A program made the position numbers and the translations under genes. Below are positions 48,135 to 56,310 of a stretch of 64,000 nt of DNA, piece by piece. The DNA is from Anaerolineae bacterium. GTDB taxonomy: Bacteria > Chloroflexota > Anaerolineae > Aggregatilineales > Phototrophicaceae. How positions within the stretch are numbered: the stretch's first letter is position 1; every line of letters begins with the position of its first letter. The DNA is taken from contig JAIOHM010000022.1 of NCBI GenBank assembly GCA_019912965.1, positions 1 through 64,000 on the forward strand. The letters are read 5' to 3'. The notes under the pieces were generated by a model. That model saw nothing but the letters and a program-made list of their open reading frames with translations. It did no database searches and had not been told where the DNA came from.

Positions 48135-49286
48135 TTGCTGGGGGGCTTACTCTATTTGCTGCGGCAGTTGGAACGCTGGCTGCATCAGCACATATTCAAG
48201 GTGGGGTGGCTTGTCACCAATCAGTTTCAGACCACCACCATCTTGTATTACGCCTTTTTCCTGCCCGGAATTGTCCTCAACCAGTTCATCGTATGGGCAG
48301 TCGCCGGATTGCTCAACGTCCGCGCGGATCGCTCTATCGCTTGGCCCGAAAAACAGGAAATCGGCGAACTCAAACTGAACTTCATCAAACTCTCAAAAAA
48401 TGTCGGCGCATTTCGTTTAGCCGTTATTAGTACCGCCCCACTGCTCATCGCCATCGCCGTCATCTGGCACATTGCCAACAACATACTCAACATCCCCGGC
48501 TTTCTGAGTATGATGCGCGACGGAACACTAACGAACTTAACAGAGGCCATCAATTCATTTACAGCCGCCACCGATTTCTGGATTTGGGTTTATCTCGCCT
48601 TCACCATCAGCAACACCATGATGCCGGATTTTCAGAATTTACGAGGCTGGCGCATCGTCGTCAGTGTCATTGCCATCATCATCGTAGTGTTATACATCCT
48701 CGGCGCGGGCAATGCAGTTATGTTAGATGTAATGCAAGGGCCGATTACCAATAGTTTGAACGCGCTATCCAGCATTTTTGCTGTGATTATCGGCTTAAAT
48801 CTGTTTATGGTTGCGGTGTTGGGAACACTCGAAGCCATCATCGAACGCATCACCGGACACAGTGCTACCTTCGAGAATGGCAAGATGAAAACCATGCGCC
48901 GCAGCGAGATGTTAGCCGAACGCGCCAAAGCCCTCGCCATCACCCAAAAACCGACCAAAGCAGTAGCCGCACCAGCAGGCCCGCCCTCAATCTATAAACT
49001 GCAATTTCCAATTCCACCCGCCCCCGGCAAAGAAGCGGTTACCCGTGACGAGGGCGTGGTGGTTGCCTTACCCACTACCACGCCAACCCAACCCCAGACA
49101 TCCATCTTGGAAGGACGCGGCGGCCCTACGCTGATTTCAGGAACAGCCGCCCCTAAACCACCATCATCTGCCCAGCCAATGACCATCACCCCTTCTCCCC
49201 TCATCTCTGGAAAACCATCCACCGATGATGAGGACGAAGAAGATGATGACGACATCAACTACGAGGATTTTGAAGACCCTGCCTGA
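48135..49286 (+). CDS. Multi-spanning membrane protein with acidic tail, function unknown
   Basis: 383 aa from TTG at 48135. About five hydrophobic helices cover residues 20-235, including the LYYAFFLPGIVLNQFIVW segment. The C-terminal 120 residues are Pro/Thr-rich and end in a very acidic stretch (DDEDEEDDDDINYEDFED). The frame is open upstream to 48069 and reads naturally as LAALELITPWLLLGG, so a CTG at 48102 with AAAGGG about 7 bases upstream could be the true start, overlapping nothing in tpiA. No family is recognised. It overlaps the convergent transferase gene by 28 bp. Confidence 0.7.
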   Translation: MLGGLLYLLRQLERWLHQHIFKVGWLVTNQFQTTTILYYAFFLPGIVLNQFIVWAVAGLLNVRADRSIAWPEKQEIGELKLNFIKLSKNVGAFRLAVISTAPLLIAIAVIWHIANNILNIPGFLSMMRDGTLTNLTEAINSFTAATDFWIWVYLAFTISNTMMPDFQNLRGWRIVVSVIAIIIVVLYILGAGNAVMLDVMQGPITNSLNALSSIFAVIIGLNLFMVAVLGTLEAIIERITGHSATFENGKMKTMRRSEMLAERAKALAITQKPTKAVAAPAGPPSIYKLQFPIPPAPGKEAVTRDEGVVVALPTTTPTQPQTSILEGRGGPTLISGTAAPKPPSSAQPMTITPSPLISGKPSTDDEDEEDDDDINYEDFEDPA

Positions 49287-50323
49287 CTCGAACGGGTCAC
49301 AAGCCAGAAACCGAGCATCACCAGCACCAACATCACACCCAGCGCCATAAACTTGAAAAATTGGCTTTCGATAACCAACGTTAAGACCCCAAAAAAAGCG
49401 CAGAAGCAGTAATAAGCCAGCACAATTTGCCGTTGACTGAACCCCATATCCAGCAAACGAAAATGCATATGGTCACGGTCGCCCACAAACGGGCTGCGTC
49501 CGCGGCGAACACGATTTAAAACCAACCAGAAAGCGTCAATCAGCGGCAAACCCATCACCAGCAGGATGGTTGCCATCTTCGCCCCGCCGATAATGCTCAA
49601 AGTACCCAGCAAGTAACCGAGGTAAACCGCCCCGCCGCCCATGAAAATCCGCGCCGGATAGAAGTTATAGCACAGGAATCCCAACGAACTCCCCATGAGC
49701 GCCAGCATCAATAAACTGACGCTTGTCTGCGGCGGATCAACCCGCAGCGCACTATTGATGAATAGCATTGTTCCTGCAATAAACGCCACCCCCGCCGCCA
49801 GACCATCCGCCCCATCCAGCCAATTCACCGTATTCATCATGCCGACCAGCCAGAAAAAACTCAGCGTGACCGTCACAATATGCGACCAGGGATCAATCTG
49901 TTGTCCCGTCAGAGGGTTATTGAATGTCTGAATGAAAATCTGGAATGCGATAGCAATAGCCGCCGCTAAAAACTGACCTAAGAACTGAGGGAAGGAACCA
50001 AAGTGAAAAATATCATCCAGTAAACCGAACAGAAAAATCACGAAACTACCCACCACCAAACCCGTCAACCGCACCACTTCATAAGGGTCAAGCCGGGGTA
50101 CAGGCAAAAACTGGGCGACCAGGATGGTGAAAGTGAACGCCCCAAACAGGGAAATACTGCCCAATTTGGAAACGCCGCGTTTATCGCCCTCGCTCTGGCG
50201 TCGCCCACCCGCCACCGAGACAATGTTAAACCGTTTACCCAGCTTTTCTGCCAGCGGCCCCAATACCAGTGCGATGCTCAACGAAAGCGTAAAAACCAGC
50301 ACAAAGGGAGTTGTATCGCTCAA
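49259..50323 (-). CDS. MraY/WecA-family phospho-sugar transferase, altered active-site motif
   Basis: 354 aa, about ten helices. Conserved parts are GKRFNIVSVAGGRR (with a shortened substrate loop), FGLLDDIFHFG (Asp-Asp), MNTVNWLDGADGLAAG and GDRDHMHFRLLDMG. It would transfer a sugar-1-phosphate to undecaprenyl phosphate to begin glycan assembly. The motif usually MGDxG reads MGGGA, so the Mg-binding Asp of MraY and WecA is missing. This may be a lineage variant. It lies 14 bases after upp on the same mRNA. Confidence 0.85.
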   Translation of the reverse strand: MSDTTPFVLVFTLSLSIALVLGPLAEKLGKRFNIVSVAGGRRQSEGDKRGVSKLGSISLFGAFTFTILVAQFLPVPRLDPYEVVRLTGLVVGSFVIFLFGLLDDIFHFGSFPQFLGQFLAAAIAIAFQIFIQTFNNPLTGQQIDPWSHIVTVTLSFFWLVGMMNTVNWLDGADGLAAGVAFIAGTMLFINSALRVDPPQTSVSLLMLALMGSSLGFLCYNFYPARIFMGGGAVYLGYLLGTLSIIGGAKMATILLVMGLPLIDAFWLVLNRVRRGRSPFVGDRDHMHFRLLDMGFSQRQIVLAYYCFCAFFGVLTLVIESQFFKFMALGVMLVLVMLGFWLVTRSSQAGSSKSS

Positions 50324-50337
50324 AATCTTAAACTCAT

Positions 50338-50961
50338 TTACGTACCAAATTGGCGGTCGCCAGCATCGCCTAAGCCGGGGATAATGAATCCAATTTCATT
50401 CAGTCGTTCATCAAGCGCCGCAATATGAATCGGCACATCAGGGTGTGCATTGGTCAGTCGCTCAACACCTTCCGGCGCGGCGATCAACCCCAGATATTTG
50501 ATGCGTGTTACGCCCCACCGCTTCAAAATATCAATCGTTGCCACCGCAGAACCACCCGTTGCCAGCATCGGATCAAGCACCAGACAAACCTGAACCGTAG
50601 GTTCGGTTGGTAGCCTGTTGTAGTATTCCACTGGTCGCAGCGTCTTTTCATCCCGGTACAACCCAATGTGCCATACTTGCACATTCGGCAGCAGTTCCAT
50701 AACCCCTTCAACCAAACCCAATCCTGCCCGCAGCACAGGCACAAGCCCGATTGAATCCTCAGCTTTATAACCAATCGCCTCCCCCATCGGTGTCATCACT
50801 TTCTTTGGGGAAAGCTCCAAATCTTGTGTTGCTTCATAACACAGCAGCAAAGCCAATTCGCGTACCAGTTCCCGGAATGCCCGATGATCGGTATCTTTAT
50901 CGCGCAGTACCGTCAGCTTATGCAGCACCAGCGGATGCTGCGAAACATGCACCAGAGACAT
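50338..50961 (-). CDS. upp: Uracil phosphoribosyltransferase
   Basis: 207 aa. The PRPP-binding loop is [13 protein letters not shown], with [14 protein letters not shown] and a C-terminal [12 protein letters not shown], as in UPRTases. It converts uracil and PRPP to UMP for pyrimidine salvage. It is the first gene of a pair with the MraY/WecA-like gene. Confidence 0.96.
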   Translation of the reverse strand: MSLVHVSQHPLVLHKLTVLRDKDTDHRAFRELVRELALLLCYEATQDLELSPKKVMTPMGEAIGYKAEDSIGLVPVLRAGLGLVEGVMELLPNVQVWHIGLYRDEKTLRPVEYYNRLPTEPTVQVCLVLDPMLATGGSAVATIDILKRWGVTRIKYLGLIAAPEGVERLTNAHPDVPIHIAALDERLNEIGFIIPGLGDAGDRQFGT

Positions 50962-51311
50962 ATGCCCCTAACTCCCTTTTAGATCAGCCCTTCCGCTTCT
51001 GCATTTGCCTCCTCGTTTACGGTTCACTGCACGACACTTTTTAGTAATTCATCCCATGCCCGCTGTCTTTGTTCCCCTCTCCTAGCTGTACTCAGCGGTG
51101 GGGAGAGGGGTTAGGGGTGAGGGCTAAAGCGAAACTCCCAAAACTGTCGTGTCCTCAATCGTTTACGGGGAGGGGTAAAGCGAAAGGCTTTTAGATAAAC
51201 GACGCTGATTGTACGCGGCGCAGACTCGGCTGTCAAAACCACCGTTGCGCCCATCACGCGGTCGTATATACAATAGAACAGATTATTTATGACACCGGAG
51301 TACAACACAGA
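50962..51311. other. Intergenic region between upp and ruvB
   Basis: 350-bp divergent spacer. It holds the G/C-skewed inverted repeat described separately, a direct repeat TAAAGCGAAA (51125-51134, 51176-51185) and repeated CGTTTACGG. The ruvB ribosome site GGAG is at 51296-51299. No clear promoter hexamers or RNA gene are seen. Confidence 0.5.
51074..51110 (+). repeat. Palindromic GC-skewed repeat upstream of ruvB
   Basis: CCCCTCTCC (51074-51082) and GGAGAGGGG (51102-51110) form a 9-bp stem with a 19-base loop, followed by TTAGGGGTGAGGGC. The look is that of a dispersed REP-like element. No second copy lies in this window, so dispersal is inferred. Confidence 0.4.
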
Positions 51312-52340
51312 ATGTCCGACGACGGGCGAATGGTAGGCGGTGGACGCCGCCGGGATGACCGCGAAAACCTCGCGTTACGTCCAAAATATCTCCGTGATAT
51401 CGTCGGTCAGGACTCCGTGCGTGAGAACCTTCAAATCCTGGTTGATGCTGCAAAAAACCGGAGCGAACCCATCGATCATGTGCTTTTTTATGGGCCGCCC
51501 GGTCTTGGCAAAACATCCCTCGCGTATGTCATCGCCAACGAAATGAATGTTAACATCCGCATCACCGCTGGTCCTTCCATCGAACGGGCAGGTGATCTGG
51601 CCGCCATTCTCACCCACCTCAAGCAAAATGATATTTTGTTCATAGATGAAGTTCACCGCTTGGGACGTACTATCGAAGAAGTCCTTTACCCGGCGATGGA
51701 AGATTTTGTTTTGGATATTGTCATTGGCAAAGGCCCTGCCGCCAAAAATGTCCGTCTGAACTTGCCTCGTTTTACCGTGATCGGCGCAACCACCCGGCTT
51801 GCGTTGCTGGCTGCACCTTTGCGGGATCGATTTGGTGCCCAATTCCGGTTGGACTTTTATGATTTCGTGGCGATGCAGCACATTATCAACCGCGCCGCCG
51901 CCATGATGGGCATCGAGATTCAGCCAGAAGGCACATCAGAAATTGCCCGCCGTTCACGGGGTACACCGCGTGTCGCCTTGCGTTTACTCCGTCGTGTTCG
52001 TGATTATGCTCAGGTACGCGCAGATGGGATAATTACAGGCACAGTGGCGATGGAAGCCCTGGCATTATTAAACATTGACCAGCTTGGGCTGGATGATGTT
52101 GACCGTCGTATCCTGTTAACCATTATTGAAAAATACGGGGGTGGCCCTGTCGGTGTCGAGACCATCGCCGCCGCCATCAGCGAAGACAGCGCCACAGTCA
52201 TGGATGTCTGCGAACCCTATCTCTTGCAGCTTGGCTTCTTGGCACGCACACCGCGCGGGCGGATGGCAACCCCGCTCGCCTATGAACATCTGGGAATTCC
52301 GCTAACTGAGGATAAACCATCCCAGCCACCTCTTTTTTAA
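51312..52340 (+). CDS. ruvB: Holliday junction branch-migration helicase RuvB
   Basis: 342 aa. Walker A is [13 protein letters not shown], Walker B is [10 protein letters not shown], sensor [19 protein letters not shown], and the winged helix starts near residue 255 ([18 protein letters not shown]). It drives branch migration with RuvA. It is followed by DUF2905 and queA, an order seen in many bacteria that place queA beside ruvB. Confidence 0.97.
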   Translation: MSDDGRMVGGGRRRDDRENLALRPKYLRDIVGQDSVRENLQILVDAAKNRSEPIDHVLFYGPPGLGKTSLAYVIANEMNVNIRITAGPSIERAGDLAAILTHLKQNDILFIDEVHRLGRTIEEVLYPAMEDFVLDIVIGKGPAAKNVRLNLPRFTVIGATTRLALLAAPLRDRFGAQFRLDFYDFVAMQHIINRAAAMMGIEIQPEGTSEIARRSRGTPRVALRLLRRVRDYAQVRADGIITGTVAMEALALLNIDQLGLDDVDRRILLTIIEKYGGGPVGVETIAAAISEDSATVMDVCEPYLLQLGFLARTPRGRMATPLAYEHLGIPLTEDKPSQPPLF

Positions 52341-52348
52341 GGAGCAGC

Positions 52349-52600
52349 ATGATGGACTTACAATCAATCGGTCGCGCCTTGTTGGTGATAGGCATCATCG
52401 TTGCTGTTTTGGGTGGCCTGCTCATGCTGCTAGGACGGCTCCCCTTCTTGAGCAATTTTGGCATCGGCAGTTTACCCGGTGATATTCGTGTCGAAGGGCA
52501 GGGCTTTTCCTGCTTTGTCCCAATTGTGAGTATGATTCTCCTCAGCGTATTACTGACCGTCATCTTGAACATCATCGTTAGGCTGATAAATCGTCCATGA
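52349..52600 (+). CDS. DUF2905 small membrane protein
   Basis: 83 aa with two helices (about 9-28 and 58-78) flanking GRLPFLSNFGIGSLPGDIRVEGQGFSCFVPIVSM, the DUF2905 signature. Function is unknown. It lies between ruvB and queA with GGAG as ribosome site and an ATGA overlap with queA. Confidence 0.9.
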   Translation: MMDLQSIGRALLVIGIIVAVLGGLLMLLGRLPFLSNFGIGSLPGDIRVEGQGFSCFVPIVSMILLSVLLTVILNIIVRLINRP

Positions 52601-53664
52601 ACGTGTCCGAATTTGATTACCATCTGCCGGAATCCTGCATCGCCCAAACGCCCCTCGAACCTCGTGACTCATCCAGATTGATGATTCTGAATCGGCAGAC
52701 GGGCGAAATGCAGCATCAGGTCTTCAGGGACATCATCAACTATTTAAATCCCGGTGATGTACTGGTGATGAACACCACCCGCGTTATTCCTGCCCGTTTG
52801 CACGCTGTCAAAGCCGATACAGGCGGTAAGGTTGAAATCCTGCTTCTCCGTCAATTGGATGACACCCGTTGGCAGGTCTTGGCAGGTGGGCGCAGAGTCA
52901 CCCCCGGTCTGCGCTTGAACTTTCCAGAAACATCAATTCATGCTGATGTAATCGAGGCTTTGGAAGAATCTGAACGAATCATCAATTTCAGTCAACCCGT
53001 CAACGACCTGCTGACCGAATTAGGCGAAACCCCATTACCGCCCTATATTCATGCTCGCCTCGATGACGACGAACGTTATCAAACCATCTACAGCCGCCAG
53101 CAGGGTTCTGCTGCCGCCCCAACCGCCGGATTGCACTTCACGCCTGAACTACTCCTTGCCCTGCGCGAAAAGGGCGTTCGCATGGCATCCTGTATTTTGC
53201 ATATCGGATTGGATACCTTTCAGCCCGTGCGCGTTGAAAGAATTACCGACCATCACATCCACAGCGAACGGGCTTATCTTTCTGCCGAAGATGCAAAGAT
53301 CATCAATGAAGCCAAATTAGCAGGTGGACGCATTATCGCTGTTGGCACAACCACTGCTCGAACATTGGAAACTGCCGCCATTCTCAGCGCAGGTGGTAGC
53401 CCATCCAAAGCCAACGAACTAGGTGATATTTGCGCTTGGCGTCCGGTGATCGCCTTTGAACGCGACACCGACTTATTCATCTACCCCGGCTACCGCTGGC
53501 GGGTCGTCGATGCCTTGATTACCAACTTCCATTTACCCAAATCAACTTTGCTCATGATGATTAGCGCGTTTGCAGGGCGTGAACATGTACTTCATGCCTA
53601 TGAAACCGCCAAACAGCAGGGTTACCGTTTTTTCTCTTTTGGCGATGCCATGTTCATCGGCTAA
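52597..53664 (+). CDS. queA: S-adenosylmethionine:tRNA ribosyltransferase-isomerase
   Basis: 355 aa. The typical start is FDYHLPESCIAQTPLEPRDSSRLM, then MNTTRVIPARL, the catalytic region SAAAPTAGLHFTPELL and the end HLPKSTLLMMISAFAGREH. It makes epoxyqueuosine in tRNA, the penultimate step of queuosine synthesis. The tgt partner is not in the window. Confidence 0.97.
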   Translation: MNVSEFDYHLPESCIAQTPLEPRDSSRLMILNRQTGEMQHQVFRDIINYLNPGDVLVMNTTRVIPARLHAVKADTGGKVEILLLRQLDDTRWQVLAGGRRVTPGLRLNFPETSIHADVIEALEESERIINFSQPVNDLLTELGETPLPPYIHARLDDDERYQTIYSRQQGSAAAPTAGLHFTPELLLALREKGVRMASCILHIGLDTFQPVRVERITDHHIHSERAYLSAEDAKIINEAKLAGGRIIAVGTTTARTLETAAILSAGGSPSKANELGDICAWRPVIAFERDTDLFIYPGYRWRVVDALITNFHLPKSTLLMMISAFAGREHVLHAYETAKQQGYRFFSFGDAMFIG

Positions 53665-53851
53665 AAAATGCCTAAACCATATTCATACCCCTTCTCTACC
53701 GTCTTAACAATCCCCGCCCCTCAAAATCGTTAACAACTTCCCCTTCAAAAACGTACCATTTGGTCACCCTTTTTCCCCTCAAACCTGCTACACTCTACAT
53801 ATGAATGAACATCCGTTTCCTGATTCGCAGGTAACCGCCGTTCCGCCTTTT

Positions 53852-54005
53852 CTGGTAACTCGTAACTGGCAACTGATAACTATTCCCTCACTGATTGTCA
53901 TTTGCGACAAAACCAGTCCGCCGCAATCGCAATCGCCGCAAACTTCGCAAACCCGCTTCAATTTTCTGGAAACTGGAAACTCGTAACTGGAAACTATGAA
54001 TGACT
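53852..54005 (+). repeat. Short tandem-like repeats of CTGGWAACT type
   Basis: 53852-53881 and 53963-54005 share TTTCTGG...AACTCGTAACTGG and are built from CTGGTAACT, CTGGCAACT and CTGGAAACT units. They look like heptamer-type short tandem repeats seen in filamentous bacteria. The shared 13-mer is AACTCGTAACTGG. Confidence 0.6.
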
Positions 54006-54263
54006 AACGATTGCACATTGTCAGCGCCAACTTCCCCTGTTCCCGCTGCACACCGACAAGACTGACAAAGCGGCGGCATCCTACCACGCAGCCGCTGCAC
54101 ACTACGGCGCTCCCCGTCTCAACCGCCGACAATGACAGTTGCGACGTGCCTCCCTCCCTCACTCCCGCCGACAACCCCTACGGCAATTTGCGAATCTTTT
54201 GCACATTTTGCATTTTTATGTCTTTTACTCGTACCTCATACCTCTCTTCGCTGAAACTGCACG

Positions 54264-54292
54264 TTGACGCTCGTATGCCCGCCTCGTATAAT
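54264..54292 (+). promoter_or_regulatory. Sigma-70-type promoter of rplU-rpmA
   Basis: TTGACG, exactly 17 bp, TATAAT: nearly perfect consensus. It gives an mRNA leader of about 115 bases before the rplU start. Confidence 0.85.
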
Positions 54293-54413
54293 AGACAAAT
54301 TGTTTCACGCTTGAATGCGTTTTATAGCTTAAATTCACAGCCAATTTTCCCCGTGGTATGCACTAGACCAGTGGTGTTGCGGCGGTGGCAAGTGAAGATT
54401 GGAGTTCACAGGT

Positions 54414-54728
54414 ATGTACGCGATTATTCGCTCTGGTGGTCACCAATACCGCGCTGAAATTGGCGCGAGGATTGATGTCGAAAAGCTCCCCTACGACGTA
54501 GACCAAACAATTGATATTACTGAGGTTCTTCTAGTCGGTGATGGCGAAAACACCGTCATCGGCCAGCCGCTGGTTGAAGGCGCAACCGTCAAGGCAACAG
54601 TGGTTGAACAATTTCGGGGTGAAAAGATTATCGTCTTCCACTACCGCCAGCGTAATAACCTACGCAAGACCAACGGTCATCGTCAGTATTACACCCGCCT
54701 CCGCATTGATGAAATTTCGGTCAAGTAG
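54414..54728 (+). CDS. rplU: 50S ribosomal protein L21
   Basis: 104 aa, normal length, from ATG at 54414 (MYAIIRSGGHQYR). VEKLPYDVDQTIDITEVLLVGDG and the end KTNGHRQYYTRLRIDEI are typical L21. It is followed by rpmA as in most bacteria. Confidence 0.97.
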   Translation: MYAIIRSGGHQYRAEIGARIDVEKLPYDVDQTIDITEVLLVGDGENTVIGQPLVEGATVKATVVEQFRGEKIIVFHYRQRNNLRKTNGHRQYYTRLRIDEISVK

Positions 54729-54748
54729 TTACCGAGGAGTGATTACCA

Positions 54749-55018
54749 ATGGCTCATAAAAAAGGCGGTGGTTCAAGCCGCAACGGTCGCGATAGCAACG
54801 CTCAACGGTTAGGTGTAAAAACCTACGGTGGCGAATTTGTTATCCCCGGCAATATTATTGTCCGCCAGCGTGGGACACATTTCCATCCCGGTGAAAATGT
54901 TGGCATGGGCAAGGATCACACACTCTTTTCAAAGGTTGAAGGAATTGTGACCTTTGAACGGATTCGTGGTCGCAATGGGCAGAAACGCATCAGCGTCTAT
55001 CCCAAAACTGACGCCTAA
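54749..55018 (+). CDS. rpmA: 50S ribosomal protein L27
   Basis: 89 aa. The N-terminus [20 protein letters not shown] reaches the peptidyl-transferase centre. There is no N-terminal cleavable extension of the Firmicutes type. GAGGAG ribosome site. Confidence 0.97.
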   Translation: MAHKKGGGSSRNGRDSNAQRLGVKTYGGEFVIPGNIIVRQRGTHFHPGENVGMGKDHTLFSKVEGIVTFERIRGRNGQKRISVYPKTDA

Positions 55019-55098
55019 CTACACGTTTACCGAATCGTTCCCATTTACATGTGCGTTACGCCACTCTACCACGAGCCGTAACGTCGAAGAGGAAAAAC

Positions 55099-55563
55099 AT
55101 GAAAGAGTCCATTCACCCTGCTTGGTTTGCTGAGGCAACTGTTATTTGTGCCTGTGGTAATACCTGGAAAACCGGCGCGACCATCGAAGAAATTCGCACC
55201 GACATCTGCTCTGCCTGCCATCCGTTTTTTACGGGCGAACAACGTATCGTTGATACTGAAGGTCAGGTTGACCGCTTCCTGAAGCGTCTCCAGGTGCGTG
55301 ATAATCGCGCCCGTGAGGCCGAAGCCCGTGTCGCTGCCCTCACTTCCCCGGATATAGCTATTGCCGAGTTCGATATTGGCAAGCGCTATGTGACCATTTT
55401 CAATGAAAATGGCATTAATATCGTTGGCGATTTCCTGAAGAAATTGGAAGACGGTGGCGAAGAAGCCATTCTAGAAATTCCCGGCATCGGACGCAAAGTT
55501 CTCGCTGACCTCAAAAAATTGCTGCGCGCACGCGGCTACGAATTACCAAAAACTAGCGAATAA
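55099..55563 (+). CDS. rpmE: 50S ribosomal protein L31 with alpha-CTD-like extension
   Basis: 154 aa, about twice the usual 65-70. Residues 1-65 are a zinc-type L31: IHP at the start, Cys17, Cys19, Cys37 and Cys40, and HPFFTGEQ with VDRFLKR. After a charged helix (about 66-82) residues 90-150 resemble the helix-hairpin-helix C-terminal domain of RNA polymerase alpha: NIVGDFLKK, LEIPGIGRKVLADLKK, ending LRARGYELP. Arg96, Gly131 and Lys133 align with Arg265, Gly296 and Lys298 of E. coli alpha. ATG at 55099 has GAGGA upstream. The first part is certain; the role of the tail is not known. Confidence 0.9.
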   Translation: MKESIHPAWFAEATVICACGNTWKTGATIEEIRTDICSACHPFFTGEQRIVDTEGQVDRFLKRLQVRDNRAREAEARVAALTSPDIAIAEFDIGKRYVTIFNENGINIVGDFLKKLEDGGEEAILEIPGIGRKVLADLKKLLRARGYELPKTSE

Positions 55564-55584
55564 CCTTCGCTGTAATCGTCCAGC

Positions 55585-55626
55585 AAAGGCAGGCATATCC
55601 ATTGATACGCCTGCCTTTCTTGTTTG
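55585..55626 (+). terminator. Terminator of the ribosomal-protein operon
   Basis: AAAGGCAGGC / GCCTGCCTTT perfect 10-bp stem with a 14-base loop, then CTTGTTTG. It lies 21 bp after the rpmE stop and just before the tdk ribosome site. Confidence 0.85.
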
Positions 55627-55645
55627 ATACCCCAAAGGACACCTC

Positions 55646-56218
55646 ATGATTCATCATACAGGCTGTGTAGAAGTTATCTGTGGCAGCATGTTTTGTGGAA
55701 AAACCGAAGAGCTTATCCGTCGAACTCGCCGCGCGATGATCGCCAAACAAGCCGTTCAGGTTTTCAAACCCAATATCGATACCCGCTACGGCATCGAACA
55801 TGTCACCAGCCACAACGGACAAAAGATAGATGCCCAACCCATCAACGGCTCACAGCAATTGCTGGAAAATCTTGCCTCAACCACCACCGTTGTTGTTGTA
55901 GATGAAGTCCAGTTTCTGGATGCAGGAATTGTACCTGTAGTCGAGCAACTTGCTGGACGTGGGTTGCGTATTATCTTAGCAGGCCTGGATACGGATTTTC
56001 GAGGTGAGCCATTTGGCCCAATGCCACAACTAATGTGCATCGCTGAGGATGTTACAAAATTACATGCCATCTGTGTGATTTGTGGCGAATCGGCTTCGCG
56101 TACGCAGAGACTCGTCAATGGAAAACCCGCCCGTTATAACGATCCAATCATTATGGTTGGAGCAAGCGAGTCTTACGAAGCACGATGTCGATTACATCAT
56201 CAAATACCGCGCATATAA
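55646..56218 (+). CDS. tdk: Thymidine kinase (type II)
   Basis: 190 aa. P-loop [11 protein letters not shown], catalytic region [11 protein letters not shown], zinc site CVIC plus the lasso end YEARCRLHH. It phosphorylates thymidine for salvage. AAAGGA ribosome site. Confidence 0.96.
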   Translation: MIHHTGCVEVICGSMFCGKTEELIRRTRRAMIAKQAVQVFKPNIDTRYGIEHVTSHNGQKIDAQPINGSQQLLENLASTTTVVVVDEVQFLDAGIVPVVEQLAGRGLRIILAGLDTDFRGEPFGPMPQLMCIAEDVTKLHAICVICGESASRTQRLVNGKPARYNDPIIMVGASESYEARCRLHHQIPRI

Positions 56219-56310
56219 ACTATTGGCATTTTGCGCTCATTTCGTTAAAATTACTTTGCGAGGCTAAATATCTCTGTTCAGTCAAAGCAAAAATGGGAGG
56301 GAACATCGTA

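Larger units (their letters stand above)
53665..54413. other. Long non-coding region before rplU
   Basis: 749 bp, C-rich on the plus strand. It contains two copies of a CTGG-AACT-rich repeat, a tract rich in CCGCC/CCGAC from about 54020 to 54180 and the rplU promoter. The frame open at 54011-54457 has low-complexity translation and overlaps the promoter, so it is not called. The conserved cores of RNase P and SRP RNA were looked for by eye and not found. Confidence 0.55.

Noticed and set aside
54011..54457. 148-aa open frame before rplU
   Set aside because: Low-complexity translation; it runs across the consensus promoter and into rplU.
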